A stretch of DNA of 64,000 nucleotides from NCBI RefSeq assembly GCF_932526225.1, contig NC_064040.1, positions 8,467,181 through 8,531,180 of the forward strand, read 5' to 3'. Below are positions 13,001-25,000 of this stretch, in pieces. The translations under genes were made by a program, and so were the position numbers. Below the pieces are notes generated by a model that worked only from the letters and a program-made list of their open reading frames with translations, did no database searches and was not told the origin of the DNA. The DNA is from Nematostella vectensis (lineage: Eukaryota > Cnidaria > Anthozoa > Actiniaria > Edwardsiidae). The stretch's first letter is position 1. Each line of letters begins with the position of its first letter.

Positions 13001-16000
13001 ACATGGCTTTGGAAAATGGCAAGCTTTTACCTCGGTATGTTCGTGACACATGTCGTGTTTCGTGGGAAACCTTTTACCACTGTTTGCTTAGATACTTGTT
13101 TTGTGGGAAAGGGTTTAGCGAGGTGTACTTTAAGATGCGTTACGTGTATGCTTAGACACTTGCTTTGTGGGTAAGGTTTGTTTTAGCAAGGTAGGCTTCA
13201 GGATGCGTAAATACAGTGGGAAGTTATGTTCCTTGGGAAATATTTTACCACGTTATGCTTCGAGACATGTTCCGTGGGAAAGAGTTTACCACGATTTCCT
13301 TAGAGTTTAGTTCTGTGAAGATGCTTTTACCACAATATGCTTGACAAAACGTGGCACGGGCTTCGCTTCTCAAACGAGAGAGCCCGGTGTAAAAATCTTG
13401 TAGCTTGTATTTGGGGACCGTAAGACCCTCGTGAGCCTGGATAAGGATGTTAAGCGCGTCTCTCATTGCACATCATTAACCTGTGTTGGGGGAAGTACTG
13501 TAAGAGCCGCTGGGAACATTAGTACATGTTTTAAAAATACGCTAAATATCAAATGCAAAAGTGAACGTGAAGAATCCAAAACACTGATTCTTAAAATTAC
13601 AGAAGTATGGAATTTGGAATGTTTCTGTTACGCCCCTAGTGCTGGTAATGCTTATTAGACCGAGTTGATAGCTTTTGCTGGGTAGAAATCTGGAATGCCC
13701 ATTTGGAATAACTTGGGTATGTTGTACGTATACTCAAGATTTGGCGTTTTAATTTCTGCTTTGTTAGATTCGTGCGCAATGGCGTTCTTCGGCTTCTCAA
13801 CTCAGCCGACGACAAGCATGGGTCTGTTCACCAGGATGCTGATGATGACAATGATAGCGATGACTCGATCCCGCCGCTATCCGCACGTCATCTTCTTCAT
13901 CCCCAAACCGGTCTATTCCCTTTCCCGGAACATTTCAAGGAAATCCACGCATTCGTAGTGCGTTTTAACCGAGCAAGACTTCAAACCAAGTCCAGGGAAA
14001 TCCAGGAACTGGTTGCTACGGATAACGCATCTTTAGATGGCCTCGGTCACTGCTTCACACCAAATTCCAGTTATTCCATGTCCCAGGTAGACATTGCACT
14101 GGAAATCCTACCATCACTGTTGCCAGACCTGAATGACGAAGGCTTCCAGCTCGTATTCTACCATTTAGAGCCATTGTTCACCAATCAGGAGACGTGCCTG
14201 TACGCGTTTACACATCTCTTTGATATCCTCGCGCATGCGATGGGGCCAAAGGTCACGGTGAAGAAATTCCTGAAGCCCTTGATTGAGCTTTACGACTCAA
14301 GAAGTTTAGCGATTTATGAGCATCTCACTTCCCAGGCGTTCCTATCCCAAATCATCGTCCGCTTTGGCTTGGAGAACTTCCTGACTAACTTTGTCAGGTA
14401 AGTAACAGTCGCAGTACGTACTTCATAGCCAAAGGTATAATGTATTAACGTCTTTGGAGCAAAGAACTTCTGGACTAACTGTTAGCTGAACAACTATTCC
14501 GCGATACATACTTAGCATAATAACAAATATGGCTTTTCATTTCAGTTTTGTAATCGATGCTGTTGCATTTGAACTGATGCTTCAAAAGAAGACCACGCCA
14601 CCCACGGACCGCGTCTCTGTGCACAGCGCCGACGGCATCCAGATTGAAGATGAACAACAGAAGGAGAAAGACGACAAAAGACTTTATCCCTCAGTCGACG
14701 AGGATGAAGACGATGATGTCACCAATGGTACCAACGCCATCTTTAGCGACCAGGAGGAGACGGCTGACTACGCCGTACATGTTGATGACGTAGATGATGA
14801 AATCAGTGGTGACGTAGGGTACTTCATAAAACGACGGACCGGGAAGCGGAGGACATTCAAGAGACCACCTTACAGGGAGAGAGACAGCGAAGAGGATATA
14901 CACAAAAGAGTTTCAGATAAACTTAGTGGAGAGCATTCTCGTAATGACCTTGGTGTGAGGATGGAAGAAATATTGGATGGGAGCGAGAAAGAGTCACCCT
15001 CCGATGATAGTGGCACCGATAAGAAAGAACAGGATAACAGAATGCACAAAGAAGGTGAACCTGGAGAAGTAGAGTCACGTAAAGAGAATGGTGAGTGGCA
15101 AATGTCTCTGGGTGACCTTCTTTCAACCCGTCCAATTAGATTCAAATTGTAATTTCAATTACTCGGAAAATAAGTGCATTTATGCAAACGATCATCTCTC
15201 GGTCCCGCAAGAGCCACTCTGCAAGCAAGAAAGATGCTACCGTGTAAAATCCGCAATGGAATTTAATACTAGATGCTATCAACCCTCTCGTGCCAGCATT
15301 AATTACACGCAAATATATGATTAAAAATTCAAACAACTACGCCCCCATGTCAACGCACAATATTAAAAATACCCAAATACCTTGGATTTTAGCATTGAGC
15401 ACCAAAGTTATCATATCTAATCTAGTTTTTTTTAGACAAGGTGTTATCTTGACCGAGTTGTCGTCTGAAAATTGGCTAAGGGTTTTCATGTTGTGTGTGT
15501 TATTCGTTTAGGTGAAGGCGAAAGTTCTGCTGGTGTACATAGAGGGAGTATGCTGGATGCCATGCGGGACAAGCCCATTAACAAGGCCGATACACCATCC
15601 GTCTCCAGAGCACCTCAAGGAAGTGAGTCCGAGGAAGCTGTGCCTTTCCCCAGCCAGACCTCCGACGCTAACATAACCTCTGATTCAGATATTGCGCAGG
15701 GTGCATTTAAGGACGAGGATTTTAACGGTGGAGACGGTAGGAGTGATAGGGAGTTATTGGCGTTCGACAAAGATCTAGAAGATTCCGAGGACTCTGATGA
15801 CGAGGGATCTGATGATTCAAATGATGCCCCTGATGAATTGGATGACGAAGCAGATGAGTCGTTAGGAGTAAATAGGGGACTCGAGGAGTCAATGGACTCG
15901 GAGCCACCACCCTACGACTTCTACCAGGTAGGGCTACGCGAATGACTTCTACCAGGTAGGGCTACGCGAATGACTTCTACCAGGTAGGGCTACGCGAATG

Positions 16001-19000
16001 ACTTCTACCAGGTAGGGCTACGCGAATGACTTCTACCAGGTAGGGCTACGCGAATGACTTCTACCAGGTATGGCTACGCAAATGACTTCTACCAGGTAGG
16101 GCTACGCGAGTGACTTCTATCAGGTAGAGCTACGCGAATGACTTTTACCAGGTAGGGCTACGCGAATGACTTTTACCAGGTAGGGCTACGCGAATGACTT
16201 CTACCAGGTAGGGCTACGCGAATGACTTCTACCAGGTAGGGCTACGCGAATAACTTCTACCAGGTAGGGCTACGCGAATGACTTCTACCATGTAGGGCTA
16301 CGCGAATGACTTATACCAGGTAGGGCTACGCGAATGACTTCAGAGACATAACATAAATAAAGACCCGGTCTCTATTCAATAGCACTTGATCTCTCTCCTT
16401 CAAGGATTGTGTTATCGGAAATTAATTATATTCAAGTATATAGCTTTTAAGATAAGGGTAGTGTGAATTTTTCTCTTCCTCGGGACTCAAGTATAGCTGT
16501 TGTGATAAGGGTGGTGTGATTCGTGTGATTCTTTGTCATTCCCAGGACTCAAGTATAGCTGTTGTGATAAGGGTGGTGTGATTCGTGTGATTCTTTGTCT
16601 TCCCCAGGACTCAAGTATAGCTGTTGCGATAAGGTTGATGTGATTCGTGTGATTGTTTGTCTTCCCCAGGACTCTAGTACAGCTGTTGCGATAAGGGTGA
16701 TGTGATTCGTGTGATTCTTTGTCTTTCCCAGGACTCTATTACAGCTGTTGCGATAAGGGTGATGTGATTCGTGTGATTTTCTGTCATTCCCAGGACTCAA
16801 GTATAGCTGTTGCGATAAGGGTGGTGTGATTCGTGTGAATTTTTATCTTCCTCGGGACTCAAGTATAGCTGTTGTGATAAGGGTGGTGTGATTCGTGTGA
16901 ATTTTTATCTTCCTCGGGACTCAAGTATAGCTGTTGTGATAAGGGTGGTGTGATTCGTGTGATTCTTTGTGTTCCCCAGGACTCAAGTATAGCTGTTGCG
17001 ATAAGGGTGGTGTGATTCGTGTGATTGTTTCTCTAACCCAGGACTCAAGTATAGCTGTTTCGATAAGGGTGATGTGATTCGTGTGATTGTTTCTCTAACC
17101 CAGGACTCAAGTATAGCTGTTGATGAGAAGGAAAAGGTTGCAGATCTTACCCCAGCCTATGTGTCCGCCATGGCGGCAGAGAGTGTGATGTGGCTGGCGC
17201 CGCGACTCGGCCCAGTGCTCACATCTCAGCACATCGCGCACCAACTCTTGCAGATGCTCCCGCAGTGCTACGTTGATGTCTTAGGTGAGATATGCAGAAG
17301 AAGTGTAACAGGATTTTCTGTAGATGCCATACAGCATTAAGTTACGAAGATGAATGTTGTCAGACATCCAGATACTTAGTTAATAACGGAAATATATCTA
17401 TTTCTGGAATTTTGACCTTACATGGAAATTTGACGTTTCGACCTAAACCATCAGTCTTCACCAGTGACTAGCCTAAAGGAGGGGGAACTTGAGTGGGGTG
17501 CTTGGTGAGCCATTGTTCTCACTGACCAATTTCACTATCGGGGAGGGTGCTGGAGGTAGTTTGTCGCGACCGTTGAATAATCGGATGGCGATGAGTGTAG
17601 CTAATGTGTTATTTCGGAGCAGATAGAATTTAAATATCGAAGTTTGTTTGGTCTCGATGGTATCTAGGAAGATCAGACTAAAATGTTGCGAGGGCATTTT
17701 GCCAAAATATTGTATTCCGAGCGAGCTAGAAGTGAATTACTTCAGTTTTTACGACAGCCGAGGGGCGAAAGTGTACAACTTCTCTCTCTATTATGTACAA
17801 GGAGAAACAGAACAACGTAACTCTCAAAATACCGGCCCAAGTGGCTTGATACTAAACCCAGACTTTAATTAAGACTCTATTGACAGGTTAGAATATTATT
17901 GAGAGAACCACAACGTAACGTGAACCACTATAATTTACTCATACACACAGTGAGCTTGGGTTACCTGTGGAGATACGAGGGTGTTTGGTTTGCAGCCTCC
18001 GCTACTTTCATGGTGTTAGAAGTGAAGGGCTCTTTGTATATTGTAAGCGCTGATTCCCACATGAGCTAGTCCTGCCCACACTAACTCGTTTTGTTCTTAT
18101 CAAGGTGTGGCGCAGTACGAGCAAGAAGATGAGGACCGCAAAGCCAAGTGGGTATTGTACTGCTTGGGGAGCTTCTGTATCCTGTACGGCGAGGCGTTTG
18201 TGATGCACCAGTACCTACCTCACATGCAGAAAACGGTGAGCATTTTTCCTACCGTCAATCAAGTTGTCGTCTATTAATCAAAACGTATCAGATCTGTTTT
18301 CAGTAGGACCTTGATAGCTTAGGTGGTAAAGCATCGTACTTACAATTCGGAGATCACGGGTTCGAATCCTACATTGATTCATAGAGATTAGTTCCCTTTC
18401 TCTGTTTACTTATGCTGTGGGATATTTCATTAGAATTTGACTGTGTAATAAACTGGGAGCAAGACACAGAGGTCATCAGGTAAGCCCCAAGGTGGCCTCT
18501 CACTAATGCTCCCTAGATCAAACGCCCTCTGATGACTGTGGGCGCTTAAGAAATGATCCATGGACAGATACGGGGCGAACATGAAATATCTTTTTAATTT
18601 CAGATTTCTTTCACCTATTTTACATGCACGATTTGTATTTGTCCGCTCGATATTTAAAAGGGTTTGGAAAAAAAATACTCGTTTCCAAATGCATTTTGTC
18701 ACTGACGACTTAACGACGACGCCAAGCATTTACAGATTAAAGTAATGCGTGAATTCTATCCCACGTGGCTCGCGTTTCTCTTCTAGATCACCTCACTGCA
18801 AGCCAGGTTCGATGCCCGTGGCGAGGCCTCCCTTATCGTGCTATTCGTCATGCCTTATTAGATTGCTGCACGCATGCGCATAGATGAATCCATCCCACAT
18901 GGTTCCCGTTTCTATTCCAGGTAACTTCCCTCCAAACACGGTTCGGCGCTCGTGGCGAAGCCTCGCTCGCTTCTGTGTTCGCTCTACTGAAGTACTGTAT

Positions 19001-22000
19001 ACCGTACATGTCCAAAGAAACACTAGTTGACAACTTTGAAACTCTCGTAAAGACCGTGTTCCAACCAGTTCTTCGTATCCTGTCCTCTTGGAACATTAAA
19101 TTCCCCGGGGGAGGGGAGGCACGGGCAGCACTTTGCCACAGCTATGTGGACTTGTTGACGGCGTTGAGTATGAAACTGGAGCGAGAACTGACGAGGTGAG
19201 AACGAACACGTGGTCACAAATCCTATACCACATGAAATGTTAAAGAATGTCGAACAACTTCTCCTTTGTTATTGTTTATTATTGAAAAAGAAAACAGTTT
19301 ATTAGCAAGGAAACTTCAAAATACGCAGCCTCTTTTGAAGTCTGATACTTCTTTAATGATATTTGATTTTGATTTCTCAGTGCCTGAATTAGCCGATGGA
19401 AATAAATTCTGTGTGATTCAGCATTGAACGTGAGCATAAAATGGCGGCGTAATAAGCCTTCTTTAATATGATTCAGTGCTCCAGCCTCCCTTGCCGTGTT
19501 ATTCCTCTGCCCTGAATGGACGTTGATGTGATGGGACCTTCTTCTTTCTTTTCTAGAGAACTGATGACCGCGCCTTTACAGCAGTTCTTCTCATGTTTTG
19601 CGCTGGTGCACCTGAAAAAGGAGTACCGACTGGGAGGTGCGTCCTCTACCGCAGTCACAAGCACGGCCATGGGGGGAAATGAGGGGAGCCAAACAAACTT
19701 ACTCGAACCCCAAGGTGAATATCACACATTTTTGTTTTTATGTGATCCGTGTTTGATGTCATCAAACATGTTTCATGTCATGTTTCTGTTTGTTTTTAAT
19801 AAATGGTTGTACTGTGGGCCTTGAACTCACCCATCCTATGATGCCCTGAGTCATGCCATCGAAAGTACAATCATTTGTGAACTTCTTAGGAAGCTGTATG
19901 TCGGGTTGTTCTGGTAGAAAATCCTTCGACCATGAGATCTTGTGTGACAGGCTTAGGCAATACAATTTGCCTGCTGGACGGTTGAATGCATCAGGGATTT
20001 TCTGACGGGGTGGCAACAGAGGGACAAGTTGTCACAGGATTGCTTTTCTGAATGGGGAAATGTCCCTGCCGGCGTTCCTTAAGGGACCATGCTAGGTCCC
20101 TGGTTGTTCGTAGTGATTTTCAGCGATTAGCAAATCCTAAACGTGAAAATGTGATAGTTCGTGAACGATACCACTACATCTGACACTGTCCCCAGGGGAA
20201 AACATAGCGCCATTCAATCTGCTGTGGGCAAGCTAGTTAGTCAATGTCAGAATGTTAGATTCTGCTAAACGAGTCGAAATTTAAAGAACAGTGTTCCCAA
20301 GGCTAAAACATAACCTATTGCTCTTAACAACTAGCCTATCATTATTGCGAAACACCTCAAGCTGGAATGGAGTGTTCACGCTAAGGAAATACTTTAAGTA
20401 CATTACCTTGAGTATTCCATCTTTGTTGAATGAATTCTAGGTGACATCACCCGTCCTGAGCAGATCGAGGCGTTCTGTAAGACGGCAATGTACGATGAGC
20501 TGTACTTGACCTTCAGCCCCGCCATGGCCCACCACGCGTATGTCCCCCTCTGTGGTATCATGGGTGGCAAGTACATGGAGACAGTTCTCTACAACCATGA
20601 CCTTATATGGAGTTTGTGCTGCAGCCATGATGTACAGGTAAAGGCCACCATGACCTTATATGGTATATTACCGTCAATGGTATATTACAATGACCTTATA
20701 TGGAGATTATGCTGAAACCATTATGTGTAGGTACCGTAATGATTCGAATAAGCGCCCCCTCCCCTTAAAGCGCCACTGAGGGTCTTTACATTGGCGGCGT
20801 TATTTACATTCTTTGATATTAATGACACAGCTATCCCACCCAAGCTTTGATGAGCAAGAGTCACGTGATGATGACGATGAGGTCCAGGATGATGGGAAGG
20901 CTGTGCTCGTTGGCGAAGAGGGTGAATTGAACAAGGGGACTGGTGAAGGAAAGAATACCGGGAAAAGGGCTAAAAGAAGAAGTGGCTCCAAACCGAGAAT
21001 TCCTTCTTGGCTAAGAAGGACCGAGAAAAATAAAGAACCAGACACAACAAGTATAGGGTAAGGATCGGACAGGTTAACATTAGGTGAACATTGAACACTT
21101 TGCTTGAGTAAAGTGAATTTTTACTTACTTGACTCGAGTTTTTGTTGTCTTTCAGGAGTATGCAAGTTTCATCCTCGGATCAGTACCTGAAGGGAAGCTG
21201 GCTGGAGCACTGGAAATACCAGCTGAGTGAGTACCCATGATCCACTGCTCGTATACCCATGATGCTCTACGTGAGTACCCATAATTCCCTGCGTGAGTAC
21301 CCAAGATCCACTGCTCATATGCCCATTATACATTGCATGATGCTGTGCGGGAGTAACCAAAATCCACTGAGTGAGTACCCAAGATCCACTGCTTGTATAC
21401 CCATAGTGAATTGCGTGAGTACCCATGATGTACTGCATGAGTACCCATAATTCACTTCGTATATACCCATGAGGCTCTGCGTTAGTACCTAAAATGCAAT
21501 TTGGTGAGTACCCAAGATGCGCTTTTCATATATCTGTGATGCTTTGTCAAGATGAGTACAGTGCAAATGGCTTTAATCCGGAGAAACAGGTCCAGTGGCG
21601 AGAATGATTCGCTCCTGATTTTTCTGAGTAACGCTAACAGTACCGCCAGATCTTTGAGTTTTATCGGGGAAACCGCGCTATAAAAGAAGCGTGCCCAGGC
21701 CAGCGACACCTTCAATTATCATTTACTCTCCTAGCTGACAAGACCTCTCTTTCGCGCTCCGAATAACAGCCTGAATAAAGAGCGAGATTTCCCTCTGTTT
21801 CTCCATTATTATGAAATATAGCCATAAATTTTACGCGAATATATCATGAACCCCACATACTCAACAGCGATGGCTCCTTAGGGTATAGATGTAGGCAAAA
21901 TACAAAAATTTTAACCAAGTTATCTTTCGATTTGAGTTTTACTCACTCGGTAACCCTTTCGTTTATTGTTAGAAATGTTCGAATAGAGACAAGCAATCTC

Positions 22001-25000
22001 GAAAAAAATTGCGTGCACAATTGTACAATTATCAATCATACCATCCGTGATCAACAGCCGACCAGTCTGACATGTAGTTCCATTCAGAGAATCAGCTAGC
22101 AGGGATATACGGACCGTGTAGTGCCGACTAAATTGCAGAGTTCTTAATACGAATCAAAGCAGAACAATTAACAAGCGAGCGTAACCAAAAAAGCTGGATG
22201 CATTTCACACGGCACCATAAACTTTCACCCGCACTTCGATTGGCGTTGTAAACGGCTGATAGACCGCTAGTAGTGTTTAGTAAAATTTCTTGAACATTGA
22301 TAACGTCCCAAAATTCACTTAGTTTAGTCACTCCAATCCCGTGGGACATCCGTACGCATGTTTTATGCTGTAGAACAGCTGGAAGAATATTGTGGGCTCG
22401 TATAAAGGGCCCAAATCATAAAAGTATGATTTGTGAATGGCCCGAAGAAATCGGAGTGTAATTCAAATCCGAGGTCAGACGTAACCAAATTTCCACCCAA
22501 AACAGATTCTCCAATGTCTCTTGTTTTTATATCCTCGTATTGGACTGTAATAAATCTAAATATTTTTTATTTTCTACGCAGAAACGAGAGTCATAGAAGC
22601 AATACGGAGAAAATTCTCTCCTCGCTTTAAGTTCCGTCACTACCGACCATTTTTATTTCGAGTTCAAATTCAAGAGGTCCCTATCCCTCTTATAGCGCGG
22701 TTTCACGTTTAACTTTGTTAGCTTCATGATATTTTTTTGCTCAAATAATATTGCAGATTCCAAGAAATCTCGGGAGCGAAAATCACAGTTCCACTTGCAG
22801 CAAGCCAAGTTACAAACTTTCACTGGTAAGACCATCGCACAATGCATTCCCTCTCTATTCATACCACCTCAACTTTCATCCTATTGTGTCATGTTATATA
22901 TATATGGTCCAGCATATCCACTCTCTATCTAGACCACCTTGCCATTCTTTCTATGGTGTCAGGTCATAGCGGTGCAGTGAGGTCCCTCTGTATCCAGGAC
23001 AGTGAACACTACTTCCTCTCGGCCAGCAAGGACAAGACAGTCAAGCTGTGGTCGCTGAGTAATCATGGTGGCGGTACCGCCCAGTCTGCTAGCTCCTGTA
23101 CCTACTACCATCACAGCCGTGGCGTATTCGCTGTTGACATGGTGGAATCTGTCAGGCAAGCTGCCTCTTGCGACGGTACAGTGCACGTAAGTATGCCATG
23201 GTCATGGACGGATTTTGTTCAGAGAGTTACAAATCGACATTGGTCCCTCTGCCCCATTATGAATATCCAGGTTTCGTCCCCTCTTATTGGTGAGATAGAC
23301 GAGACATGTGTCTTAACTAATGCACGGCAAATGCAAGTTAAATGGGGGGATGTTTATTGTTTTATCACGCTTGTTTTAGACCAAGTGTTGGTTTTTTTAT
23401 CTAACCGCTTAACAACGTTAAAAGTTTTAATCACAATTTATTTATCGCGATAAATATCTTTTGCCTTATTTTTTTTGGTCTGCTAGATCTGGGACCCAGT
23501 CTCCGCGAGTACAGTCAGCATCCTAGAGCTACCGCGGGGAAGTGCGGCGGTCGCCATGACAGCAATGCCTGCTCCAAGTCAGTCGGTCGTCGTGGGGACG
23601 TCAGAAGGGACAGTCAGGTAAGTGGAACACATGATCGCTTATTGGCTTCACGTGTGCTACACATGTTGCTAGGCGTGAAAGAGATGGGAAGCGAGAGAAG
23701 GGATGGATGCGGAGGATGATAGTAAAAAGGGCGTCATTCACGATGCATGTCACGAAGCATGCCCCGATGTTTCCACCAAATTAGGGGGAAAAAGAAACTT
23801 TTTCTGTTAAAAGTTTATTCAATCGAGGTGATCATGAAAAGATGGAGGCGATGATCTTCGTACAATTTTCAGGTTCATCGATGTTCGCCAGCGAGCCTTT
23901 GTGCAGGAATGGAAAACGACTACCAGTAATGTCGCTGGTAAGAAATCCAGTCTCTCCCTTACTCCTATAACCACCCCACCCTCCCCCTTTCACCCACACT
24001 CAATGCTATTGGAAGATTGTAGGTGAGGTAGACTCCTAACGCCTTCCCTTTAGCTTCTCCCTTTCTCTGTTATGACTGGCATAGCGACTTGCCCTACGAT
24101 CTATTGCTTAGCGACCTTCCCTACGATATAGTGCTAAGCGACCTGGTTTATTACTCAATTTGCAGGCTCCATCCGGGATATTTGCTGCGGGCCGGATAAC
24201 CGCTGGGTAGCGATCGGTTTTTCTTCTGGTCTTGTGTCGGTACTGGATGTGCGCGGGGGTCTACTGCGCAGCCAGAGGCGTGCACACACCAGCGACGTGC
24301 TGCAGGTGAATACCCTAAAGTTATTTGCCATTTCTCTCTTCCCTATTCTACATTTTCCATCCTTCTCTTGTTCCAGGTCCGCGCATTAAGTTCGAACTCA
24401 CTTGTGACGTCATCAGTAGACCAAGGCCTATCGATGTGGAAAGACGACGGCCAGAGACTCAAAAGCCTCAAAGGTAATCTACCCACACTGCACCTCAAAG
24501 GCAACCTACCTACAATGAACCTCAAAGGTAACCTACAAACTATGAACCTCAAAGGTATACCCACAGTGAACCTCAAAAGTAACCTACCCACACTGCACCT
24601 CAAAGGCAACCTACCCACAATGTACCTCAAAGGTAACCTACCCACAATGAACCTCAAAGGTAACCTACCCACACTGAACCTCAAAGGCAACCTACCCACA
24701 ATGAACCTCAAAGGTAACCTACCCACACTGCACCTCAAAGGTAACCTACCCACTACGAACCTCAAAGGCTACCTACCTTCAGTGTCACACTGAACCTTAA
24801 AGGTAACCTACCCACACTGAACCTCAAAGGTAACCTACCCACACTGCACCTCAAAGGTAACCTACCCACTACGAACCTCAAGGGCTACCTACCCTCACTG
24901 CCACACTGAACCTTAAAGGTAACCTACCCACACTGAACCTCAAAGGTAACCTACCCACACTGAGCCTCAAAGGTAACCTTCCCACACTGCCAGACTGAGC

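Noticed and set aside
15916-17122. CRISPR-like array (28-bp repeated units)
   Set aside because: Units are contiguous with no unique spacers, in an animal intron; they are minisatellites containing splice sites.
18308-18380. Functional tRNA gene (anticodon UAC)
   Set aside because: Acceptor arms do not pair and the anticodon and T stems contain mismatches.
24343-24765. 140-codon reverse ORF of repeated RFIVGRLPL units
   Set aside because: Antisense of the 27-bp donor array; explained by its period.
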